A stretch of DNA of 51,134 bases from Natrialba asiatica DSM 12278 (lineage in GTDB: Archaea > Halobacteriota > Halobacteria > Halobacteriales > Natrialbaceae), in NCBI RefSeq assembly GCF_000337555.1, contig NZ_AOIO01000030.1:123400-174533 (forward strand), read 5' to 3'. A model generated the notes under the pieces. The model was not told the origin of the DNA and searched no databases. It worked only from the letters and a program-made list of their open reading frames with translations. Made by a program: the position numbers and the translations under genes. Positions within the stretch are counted from its first letter, which is position 1; every line of letters starts with the position of its first letter. Positions 8,892 to 15,805 of the stretch are shown in pieces.

Positions 8892-9446
8892 ATGCCAGGT
8901 GCGCGAGTTACGAGCGGCGAGCGAGTCACCCTTCGAATCGTCGAGAGCGAGGATATACCGTTTTTACAGCGGGCAAGCGCCAATCCCGACCTTCGGTATC
9001 CGCTCGGGAACCCGATCAGAAGTCAGGAAGAGTTCGATATCGCTGAGTCGGGGACGGACCGACTTCTCGTCACGCTCGAAGACGGTGTTCCCGCTGGGTC
9101 CCCGAGCACTGACGACGTGACACGGATCGGCCAGGTGACCGTAGCGGATACGAACTACAAACGTCCCGAACTCGGCTACTGGCTCGTGCCGGCGGTTCAC
9201 GGCGAGGGGTACGGCAAAGCGGCCGTTTCGCTCGCCATCGAGTACGTCTTTCGGACATACGATATACCAGCCGTAGGGGCGGAGGCCTACGATTTCAACG
9301 GCGCCTCCCGCGGCCTGCTAGAGTCGCTCGGGTTCGCCGAGGAGGGTCGCCGCCGCAAGTACATGTTCGTCAACGGGAAGCACCGCGATATGATCCAGTA
9401 CGGACTGCTCCGCGAAGAGTGGGATGATAGGGACGGTCGCTCGTGA
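8892..9446 (+). CDS. GNAT-family N-acetyltransferase (RimJ/RimL type)
   Basis: The chosen ATG at 8892 gives 184 residues starting MPGARVTSGERVTLRIVESED, the family-typical beta1 start; an upstream ATG at 8865 would add nine residues with no similarity. The acetyl-CoA-binding region is LGYWLVPAVHGEGYGKAAVSLAIEYVF, with the GxGYG loop, and the C-terminal part AYDFNGASRGLLESLGFAEEGRRRKYMF is typical of RimJ/L-like enzymes. It transfers acetyl from acetyl-CoA to an amine of a protein or small molecule. The substrate is unknown. It ends near the convergent isochorismatase gene. Confidence 0.9.
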   Translation: MPGARVTSGERVTLRIVESEDIPFLQRASANPDLRYPLGNPIRSQEEFDIAESGTDRLLVTLEDGVPAGSPSTDDVTRIGQVTVADTNYKRPELGYWLVPAVHGEGYGKAAVSLAIEYVFRTYDIPAVGAEAYDFNGASRGLLESLGFAEEGRRRKYMFVNGKHRDMIQYGLLREEWDDRDGRS

Positions 9447-9604
9447 CTCGTTTATGGCGGTTGCTCGCGGGCGCGGACGCCCGTCCCGTCGCGTGGCGCT
9501 CCCTCCGGACGACGGAGACGGACCGCCCGCCGACGATAGTCGATCCGTGGAGAACTGGTCCGCAACGCGAAACGATTCCGATCCCGAAACGCCGGCTCAC
9601 CGAC

Positions 9605-10174
9605 TCACTCGGACACAATCGACGCCGTCCGGACGACTGTTGCGAACTCGCCCTCGAGCTGGGCCAGGGCGGTTCGGTGAATCGTCTCCGCGTCGAACGC
9701 TTCTGCGTCGAACGTCCGCCCGAAGGTGGCGGTCGCATCGGCGACGAGACGCACGTCGAACCCGCGGTTCTCGGCCATCCGCGTCGTCGTCGAGACGCAG
9801 TGGTCCGTGGTCAGTCCGGCGACGACGAGCGTCTCGAGGTCTCGGTCGCGTAACCACGCTTCGAGTTCGGTGTCGACGAACGCGCCGTTGACCGATTTGA
9901 CGAACGTCCGCTCGTCCGCGCGCGGTTCCGTCTCGGGTTTGAACGCGAACCCCGGCTGGTCGCTGCGAAGCGGCGATGCCGCTTCGGTCGAGTCGTGGCG
10001 GACGTGGACGACGGGCCGGTCGGTCTCGCGCCAGTGTGCGAGCAGGTCGGCGGCGCGGTCCTCGGCGTCGGGATTGTTCCGCGAGCCCCACGACGGGTCG
10101 TCGAACCCCCGTTGGAAGTCGATCAGGAGCAACGCGGCGTCGTCGGGGGCGGTGGAATCGGTATTCCCTGTCAT
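9605..10174 (-). CDS. Isochorismatase-like cysteine hydrolase
   Basis: The 189-residue protein begins [24 protein letters not shown], with the catalytic Asp in LLIDFQ. The rest of the triad follows: [18 protein letters not shown] (Lys) and [18 protein letters not shown] (nucleophilic Cys). Family members hydrolyse isochorismate, nicotinamide or other amides. The ATG overlaps the stop of the upstream YqcI/YcgG-family gene in an ATGA, so the two are translationally coupled. An N-oxygenase-like partner suggests a hydrolase acting on an N-oxidised or amide intermediate, but the substrate cannot be read from sequence. Confidence 0.9.
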   Translation of the reverse strand: MTGNTDSTAPDDAALLLIDFQRGFDDPSWGSRNNPDAEDRAADLLAHWRETDRPVVHVRHDSTEAASPLRSDQPGFAFKPETEPRADERTFVKSVNGAFVDTELEAWLRDRDLETLVVAGLTTDHCVSTTTRMAENRGFDVRLVADATATFGRTFDAEAFDAETIHRTALAQLEGEFATVVRTASIVSE

Positions 10175-10968
10175 GGTAATTTCGCGGCCGGCTTGGGATG
10201 GTCTCGGGTCACCGTCATCGGGCATTCTGAGGGCGCCTGTTCGTCGTCGGCCGAGAGCATGTACTGGGGCCACTCCCGGTCGCCGTCGACGCCCCAGTCG
10301 CCGAGATCTGCGTGCGGGCAGACGCCGTCGTAATCTTCGAGCCGATCCTGGATGATGTCGCGCGCACGCTGTCCGGCTTCGTCGTCGGCGGTCACGTTCA
10401 GCCCCTCGAAGAGTGCGCGCGGCTGGAACGTGATCTCGAGCCCGACCGGACAGTAGCGGCTCTTGCGCGTGTCGTAGAACGGGGCGCGGCAGGTCGGAAA
10501 CATCGGCTCGCCGCCGAGACAGAACTCCCAGTACTGGTCATCGGGGTCCGTGGGGATGTCTTCGGGCCAGGGCTCGGGGTCGTGGAGGTGAAGCGTCTGG
10601 AGGATATGCCAAAGCGCGTCGTGGTACGCTCGCTCTGGGAGCGGGTCTGCGGGCGGTTTGAAGAAGGTGACGAGCGAGGCGCGGTCGGCATGCTCCCGAT
10701 ACACGTCGAGATAGTCGAGGATGCGATCGCGAAGCGTCAGCAGCGCGTCGGCGTCGCTCATCGACGGTACCGTCGTATACAGCGGCTCCCCGTTGCCGAC
10801 GGATTCGGCACCGAAGAAACAGGGGAACGGTGAATCGTTCCGCTCGCCGAGCAGTCCGGACTGAAACGTCTCCCAGTGGTCGATAACCCACTGCGGCGCG
10901 TCCTCAGCCCGTACTCGTCGGTCGAGCGTTTCCTGATCTAGTAGCGATTGAAGTCCTGGCTCGTTCAT
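10171..10968 (-). CDS. YqcI/YcgG-family protein (heme-oxygenase-like N-oxygenase candidate)
   Basis: The 265-residue protein starts at the ATG at 10968 ([13 protein letters not shown]). Family hallmarks include [18 protein letters not shown] near the N-terminus, [28 protein letters not shown], and [21 protein letters not shown]. The family includes characterised N-oxygenases of rhizobitoxine- and guanitoxin-type pathways. It is therefore a candidate oxidase acting on an amine, amide or guanidine. The stop overlaps the ATG of the isochorismatase-like gene by four bases. No transporter or other biosynthetic gene adjoins. The family is fairly sure and the reaction is inferred. Confidence 0.8.
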   Translation of the reverse strand: MNEPGLQSLLDQETLDRRVRAEDAPQWVIDHWETFQSGLLGERNDSPFPCFFGAESVGNGEPLYTTVPSMSDADALLTLRDRILDYLDVYREHADRASLVTFFKPPADPLPERAYHDALWHILQTLHLHDPEPWPEDIPTDPDDQYWEFCLGGEPMFPTCRAPFYDTRKSRYCPVGLEITFQPRALFEGLNVTADDEAGQRARDIIQDRLEDYDGVCPHADLGDWGVDGDREWPQYMLSADDEQAPSECPMTVTRDHPKPAAKLP

Positions 10969-11376
10969 GAGTTGATTCCTTGGATAACGTATTGGACGTT
11001 CAGGAGTAGCCGGCGAAAATTGTACCGGTCCCGGAAGATGCGTCGATCTGGTCCGATTATGTTCGGCACCCCAACTCAAACGCAGCTATTCGTCATATTC
11101 TGTCCCGAATTCGTGACGTGAATTCCCGGTCCGGTCGGTTTCGGCGATCGATGCACCCTCCAAAATCCGTGCTCGAAGGCCGCCACGGTGGACCAACGCC
11201 TCGCCGACTCCCGCTTCGTCGAGATGGCGCTCGAGGTACGACCACGGCTCGCAGAGTTCGATCCCCTCACGGACGGCGTCATTGCTGCCCTCGCCCTCAC
11301 CCTCGAAGCCACGAAACACGTCAGCAGCCCCGAAAACATGACAATCCTTTTCCCCGGCGGTCCAGAATCCGAGAGT
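10969..11376. other. 408-base stretch between the YqcI-family gene and the Gly/Met-rich gene
   Basis: It is the divergent promoter region for the two flanking genes. An open frame on the minus strand (11086-11319) is listed separately. On the plus strand, the Gly/Met-rich frame stays open back to a GTG at 11188, but the downstream ATG fits better. No RNA gene or repeat was seen. Confidence 0.5.
11086..11319 (-). CDS. Possible small acidic protein, coding status uncertain
   Basis: A 77-codon frame beginning with GTG (MFRGFEGEGEGSNDAVREG) and ending RHEFGTEYDE has haloarchaeal-like composition, with plausible features such as CEPWSYLERHLDEAG. Codon-position G+C is nearly symmetrical on both strands here, so the antisense frame starting at 11188 is not clearly worse, and the two cannot both be right. 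No family is recognised. The call is low confidence. Confidence 0.3.
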   Translation of the reverse strand: MFRGFEGEGEGSNDAVREGIELCEPWSYLERHLDEAGVGEALVHRGGLRARILEGASIAETDRTGNSRHEFGTEYDE

Positions 11377-11772
11377 ATGACGGACGAAAACGAACCCGAT
11401 ACCGCTGTCGACGACAACGGTGACGCCGACGCAAACGACGGCGAAGAAAAGTCCTTCCGCGAACGAGTCGAAGAAATCCGCGAAAAGCGCGCTGAAGAGG
11501 GCGAAGGCGAGGGCGAGCCTCCGGAGAGCCCGTTCGGCGGTGGCGGCGGCGGTCCCGGCGGCATGGGCGGCGGCGGGAACCCGTTCGCACAGATGATGGG
11601 CGGCATGATGGGGGGCGGCCCCGGCGGTCCTGGCGGCATGGGCGGCGGTCCCGGCGGCAGCGACGAAGTCGGCAACGAAGAACTCGTCCGCGAGGTTCGC
11701 CAACTCCGCGACGAAATGCGCGACCAGACGCGCGCGCTCAAGCGGATCGCGGACGCGATCGAAGACAACTGA
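11377..11772 (+). CDS. Gly/Met-rich small protein with C-terminal helix
   Basis: The 131-residue protein starts at the ATG at 11377 (MTDENEPD). It has an acidic N-terminus (about 1-20), a charged helix (SFRERVEEIREKRAEEGEGE), a Gly/Met-rich middle (about 50-95, with repeats such as MMGGMMGGGPGGPGG), and a C-terminal amphipathic helix (ELVREVRQLRDEMRDQTRALKRIADAIEDN) that should form a coiled coil. The Gly/Met region is reminiscent of chaperonin GGM tails, but no chaperonin domain is present. A pyrimidine-rich TATA-like element near 11347 supports this start. It is probably a self-associating cytoplasmic protein of unknown function. Confidence 0.75.
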   Translation: MTDENEPDTAVDDNGDADANDGEEKSFRERVEEIREKRAEEGEGEGEPPESPFGGGGGGPGGMGGGGNPFAQMMGGMMGGGPGGPGGMGGGPGGSDEVGNEELVREVRQLRDEMRDQTRALKRIADAIEDN

Positions 11773-11961
11773 GCGACGAATTAACCGACCGCTCTCGGCT
11801 TCCGGAAGCCACGGTTCGGTACGCGACGCCCCTCGAGACACCACGCTCGAGCCCAGTTTTCACAGCCAGCGTGTTGTTTCTGCACGTCTCCTCACTCGTC
11901 ACATAAGTATCGGATGCTAATCCGGCATCGGCGTAACCTCGACGATCAGCGACGCCACCGA

Positions 11962-12831
11962 TCAGGTGTGATCCGAACTCGAATCCACCTCACAGTCGTC
12001 GTCCGCGTCTCGACCCCGGATCGAGGCGAGCCAGGCGGAGACGGACCAGCGGTCGACGAGTACGCGAGCGAGACTGACGCTGACGTAGGCGAGTCCGAAG
12101 CCCGCGAGCACGTCGATCGCCCAGTGGATGCCGAGATACATCGTCGAAAGCGCGATCGAGGTTCCCAATCCGAGAGTGACGTAAAACCACGTCGGATACC
12201 GGTCTCGAGTTCGGTAGGCGAGGAGGGTGACGGTCGTCGCGAGGGAGGCGTGCAACGAGGGGAAAACGTTCGTGTTTCGGTTGACCTGTCGCGTGAGGTG
12301 TTGGTACTGCGGATACGTATCGTACAGCAGCGCCTCGACGAGTTCAGGCATCATGTTCCGCGGTCCGAAGGCGATGACGAAGACGTAGAGGACGAGTCCG
12401 AGGGTGTAATTGAGCGTGTAGGCGGCCAACAGTTCGCGGAGCGGGCGCGTATCAGCGAGGGCAAAGTAGGCGACGACCGGAAACGTGAGCGCGAAGACGT
12501 AGCCGTAGATGTACATAAAGGAGAAGTAGGCCGTCACGGCCGGCGTCTCGAACGACTGTAACCAGAGGATGAACTGGCCCTCGATGTCGTAGATGGCCCA
12601 GGTGAGGTTCCAGCCGATCATCCACGAGAGGTCGGGAACGATCTGCCTGGCGATACTGTTGAACAGCAAGACGGTGGTGAGGACGGCCAACGCGGGTGCC
12701 GTATCGCGAAGGCGGGTGCGCCACTCCGTGCGCGTCACTCGCAGTCGGTGGCGGCCGACGAAGAGAGCCACGGAGACGGCGATCATGAGCGTTACGACGA
12801 CGACCAACTGGACGAGAACCTGTGTGAGCAT
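11962..12831 (-). CDS. PAP2-superfamily membrane phosphatase, copy 1
   Basis: The 289-residue integral membrane protein has about six hydrophobic helices. It carries the PAP2 catalytic motifs FPSLHASLATT (motif 2) and STMYLGIHWAIDVLAG (motif 3, His and Asp); the motif 1 region precedes motif 2 (RNMMPELVEALLYD), but its usual KxxxxxxRP form is not evident. Such enzymes dephosphorylate lipid phosphates or transfer phosphoryl head groups, with the active site facing outward. The ATG overlaps the upstream lipoprotein stop as TGATG, so translation is coupled. It is a paralog of 14926-15801. The acidic C-terminus (DADDDCEVDSSSDHT) is cytoplasmic or external depending on topology. Confidence 0.88.
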   Translation of the reverse strand: MLTQVLVQLVVVVTLMIAVSVALFVGRHRLRVTRTEWRTRLRDTAPALAVLTTVLLFNSIARQIVPDLSWMIGWNLTWAIYDIEGQFILWLQSFETPAVTAYFSFMYIYGYVFALTFPVVAYFALADTRPLRELLAAYTLNYTLGLVLYVFVIAFGPRNMMPELVEALLYDTYPQYQHLTRQVNRNTNVFPSLHASLATTVTLLAYRTRDRYPTWFYVTLGLGTSIALSTMYLGIHWAIDVLAGFGLAYVSVSLARVLVDRWSVSAWLASIRGRDADDDCEVDSSSDHT

Positions 12832-14804
12832 CAGTATCTCACCCGAAGCCGCCCCTGGTCGTCGTATCGAAAGCCCGCCTCCTCGAACGCCGCTCGTGCC
12901 GCCTCCACATCGAGTTCACCGTCGGTCCCGAGGAACGGTGTCTCGGGGTCGGTTCCCGTCCACGCCAACGAGTCGGGCGTCCACTCTCGGGTGACGGGTG
13001 CCGCGATCGGCCGCGCGTGACCGTAGAAGACGTCCGAAACTAACTGCTCTTTGTCGATCAACCGGGCGATCACCCGTCTGAACCGCGGATTGGAAAACGG
13101 TGCCGTCCGCGCGTTGAAACCGAGGTGGTAGAACGATCCCGTCGACGACTCGATCACTTCGAGCGGATCCGAGTCGCTGATTTGCTCGCGTTCGCTTTCG
13201 GCTTCGAGCACGTCGTCGACGACGTAGGATTCGAGGGCGAGACTCGTCACGTCCGCCTCGTCGGTCTCGACGAGTTCGATCGCGGACGTACTCCGCGGAT
13301 CGATCCGTATCCGGAGCGTCTCGGCGCTGGCTTCGGGGAGTGCGACGGACTCGCGTCGCGTAAAGTGCTCGTCGAAGCGCTCGAGCGTGACGAACTCGCG
13401 CTGGGTCCGGTTTTCGAACTGGAAGGGGCCGCTTCCGATCGGCGGCAGATTATCGGTGATGAGGGCTTCCGTCGTTCCGTCTGCGACGGTGATAGCGGGG
13501 ATACTCGCCGTCTCGGTCCGCTCGCCCCAGATGTGCGCGGGTAAGATTGGAATCTCGAGGACGCGTTTGGCGACGGGTTCGCTCGCCGTACAGGTGAACT
13601 CGAGTTCGTTGCCCTGCTTGGTTACGTCCGCGATCGGATCGATGTGACCGCGGTAGCGTGGCGACGGCGCGGGGAACTCGTTGTCGTCCCGTGTCGTATC
13701 GGACAGAAAGTCGACGGTAAAGGCGACATCGTCGGCGGTGAGTTCGTGGCCGTCGTGGAACTGACAGCCCTCTCGGAGCGTGACGGTCAGCGTGCCGGTG
13801 GGCTCGAGATCGGCGTCGGGATCGAGGTCGGTATCGATACCGCTCCCGTTCTCGGTGCGTTCGTCCCCATCTTCGTTCTCGTTCTCGTTCCACGTCCAAT
13901 CGGCCCCGAGCCACGGAGAATATGTCCGATCACCGTCCTCATCGATACCGTTCGGCTCCTCGTCGTCGCTATCTCCGGCATCCGTCCCACCCTCGCTCCA
14001 TCTCGGTACCGCAAGCGAATCGTACAGCAATCCCGTGACCAGCCCACGATTTCGAAACTCCACTGCGAGCGGGTTGAGATTCTGCGACGGCCGAGAATCC
14101 GTATGGGCCGCTCGAAGCACGGCCTCCTCCGTCGTCGGCGGATCGAGTCCGAGATACCCCATGCGGGTTGCGAGATGGCCTTGCTTCCAGCCGTCGAACC
14201 GATCGGTTCGAACGAGTCTGAACTCGTGTGGAACGCAGATGGGGACGAACGGTTGTTCGAGCGCGAGTGCTTCGAGGGTTTGGTTGACGGCCTGTTCGCG
14301 CTCCTCGCCGCCGGCGCGCTGCTGGCGCTCGAGATACGTATCGAACGTGAGATTCGTAAAGCCGAACGGATTCTGCCAGCCCGATTCGTCGGCGAATTTC
14401 GAGTGGAGGGTTTCGTAGAGAAAGTCCGGGCGGATATCTCCGGGGTGGCGACCGACGTAGATATCGAAGTCGTGGTTAATCAGGATACTGCGGCGAAACG
14501 CCTCCCGCGACTGCATATCGATCTCGATGTCGATTCCGGCGGCTTCCAGCGTCGCGCCGATGTCCTGTGCGAGCTGGATGCTCTCCCTGTCCCCATCGGC
14601 GGAAAGCGTCGTGATCGTCAGCGAGAGTTGTTCGACCTCGTTTCGATTGACGATACTGCGGACATGTCGGAGACAGCCACTGGTTGATACGGAAAGTCCG
14701 ACCGACGCGGCGAGCATCGCTCGGCGGCTGAGACCGCCGCTATCGCTGCCTGCAGACGGGGTACGGCGGCGGTCCGGACTGGAGGACGGTGAGGAATCGC
14801 TCAT
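12831..14804 (-). CDS. Tat-exported SBP_bac_5-type substrate-binding lipoprotein, copy 1
   Basis: The 657-residue protein starts at the ATG at 14804; a TATA element at 14835-14840 would put transcription start between it and the alternative GTG at 14819. The N-terminus has a twin-arginine motif (SRRAMLAASVGLSVSTSGC) with a lipobox Cys at residue 44, so it is a lipid-anchored, folded-exported protein. The body matches family 5 (peptide/nickel/oligosaccharide) solute-binding proteins: GCQFHDGHELTADDVAFTVDFL, PPIGSGPFQFENR, and FYHLGFNARTAPFSNPRFRRVIARLIDKEQL. An acidic linker of about 60 residues (near residues 280-335) is inserted in the middle. No permease or ATPase gene is near. It is followed by, and coupled to, a PAP2 gene. 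A binding function is likely; a transport partner is not visible. Confidence 0.88.
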   Translation of the reverse strand: MSDSSPSSSPDRRRTPSAGSDSGGLSRRAMLAASVGLSVSTSGCLRHVRSIVNRNEVEQLSLTITTLSADGDRESIQLAQDIGATLEAAGIDIEIDMQSREAFRRSILINHDFDIYVGRHPGDIRPDFLYETLHSKFADESGWQNPFGFTNLTFDTYLERQQRAGGEEREQAVNQTLEALALEQPFVPICVPHEFRLVRTDRFDGWKQGHLATRMGYLGLDPPTTEEAVLRAAHTDSRPSQNLNPLAVEFRNRGLVTGLLYDSLAVPRWSEGGTDAGDSDDEEPNGIDEDGDRTYSPWLGADWTWNENENEDGDERTENGSGIDTDLDPDADLEPTGTLTVTLREGCQFHDGHELTADDVAFTVDFLSDTTRDDNEFPAPSPRYRGHIDPIADVTKQGNELEFTCTASEPVAKRVLEIPILPAHIWGERTETASIPAITVADGTTEALITDNLPPIGSGPFQFENRTQREFVTLERFDEHFTRRESVALPEASAETLRIRIDPRSTSAIELVETDEADVTSLALESYVVDDVLEAESEREQISDSDPLEVIESSTGSFYHLGFNARTAPFSNPRFRRVIARLIDKEQLVSDVFYGHARPIAAPVTREWTPDSLAWTGTDPETPFLGTDGELDVEAARAAFEEAGFRYDDQGRLRVRY

Positions 14805-14834
14805 ATCGTCCGTTGCCACAGTTCGCCGGGGACG

Positions 14835-14840
14835 ATATAA
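14835..14840 (-). promoter_or_regulatory. TATA element for lipoprotein copy 1
   Basis: ATATAA on the plus strand (TTATAT on the coding strand) sits about 34 bases before the ATG at 14804. That predicts a leader of a few bases and shows that copy 1 of the lipoprotein-PAP2 pair can be transcribed independently of copy 2. Confidence 0.55.
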
Positions 14841-14925
14841 CAGTATTGCGCTGTCTGCGGTTCCACTGTTGGTATCCGTGTGCGTTCAGAACGGCCGGCT
14901 GACGAAACGGTATCTGGTCGCTGTC

Positions 14926-15801
14926 TCACGAGTTCTCCTGCGATGCCGTCGTCACGGTATCACGGTACTCGTGAAGTCGCTTGCGGACCTGTTCGAGGAT
15001 CGCTGTGAGCGACCACCGATCGACGAGATAGGTCGAGAGGGAAACACAGAACCCGGCGAGCGCGAGTCCGGCGAGCACGTCGATACCCCAGTGAATGCCC
15101 AGATACATCGTCGAGATCATGATGCTGATACTGAGACAGACAGCGATGGGAAACCATCGAGGATACGTCGAGCGGGTTTGGTAGGCGAACGTGGCGACGG
15201 TTGCTGAAAGGGACGTGTGAAGCGAGGGAAAGACGTTCGTATTTCGGTTGACTTCGGTGGTGAGATACTTGTACTGCGGGCTGTTATCGTACAGCATCGT
15301 CTGGGTGAGTTCTTCGACAAACACGTTTCGCGGGCCGTAGGCGATAAACAGGATGTAGAAGACGAGACCGATCGCATAGTTGAGCGAGTAGGCGATCAGG
15401 AGCCGCCGAAAGTCGATCGTCTTCGACCGTGCCGCGTACGCAACGACGGGAAAGATGAGCAAAAAGACGTAGCCGTAGACGTAGCTGATCGAGAAGTACG
15501 TGTTCGCTTCGGGCGAGGCGATCGCCTGAAAGAGCAAGACGAACTCGCCCTCGATGGTGTAAAACACCTCGGTCATGTGGATGCCGTAGTCCTGAGAGAG
15601 ACTGCGTCCCTGCTGTCGCATGATCCGATTGAGCAGCAAGATCGCAAGAAGCAAGGCGATTGCAGGTGCGCTGGTGCGAAGGCGAGACCTCCACTCCTCG
15701 CGGAGCAGTGAGAGGCGGTCACGACCGACAACGCCCGCGAGCGCGACCGAAAGGAGGATCGAAACAGCGACGACGACCTGCAACAGAAGCTGCGTGAGCA
15801 T
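14926..15801 (-). CDS. PAP2-superfamily membrane phosphatase, copy 2
   Basis: The 291-residue multi-helix membrane protein is clearly paralogous to 11962-12831 along its whole length: same N-terminal helix start (MLTQLLLQVVVAVSILLSVA), FPSLHTSLSATVATFAYQT at motif 2 and STMYLGIHWGIDVLAGLALA at motif 3. The lipid-phosphate phosphatase fold is expected, with an extracytoplasmic active site. It begins four bases after the stop of lipoprotein copy 2, with a Shine-Dalgarno-like GAGGT just before the ATG, so the two form a translational unit. Substrate unknown. Confidence 0.88.
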   Translation of the reverse strand: MLTQLLLQVVVAVSILLSVALAGVVGRDRLSLLREEWRSRLRTSAPAIALLLAILLLNRIMRQQGRSLSQDYGIHMTEVFYTIEGEFVLLFQAIASPEANTYFSISYVYGYVFLLIFPVVAYAARSKTIDFRRLLIAYSLNYAIGLVFYILFIAYGPRNVFVEELTQTMLYDNSPQYKYLTTEVNRNTNVFPSLHTSLSATVATFAYQTRSTYPRWFPIAVCLSISIMISTMYLGIHWGIDVLAGLALAGFCVSLSTYLVDRWSLTAILEQVRKRLHEYRDTVTTASQENS

Positions 15802-15805
15802 TGTG

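Noticed and set aside
11086-11844. 252-codon minus-strand frame through the Gly/Met-rich gene
   Set aside because: The upstream two thirds read as Ala/Arg-rich shadow of the Gly/Met repeats. Only the last 77 codons were kept, at low confidence.
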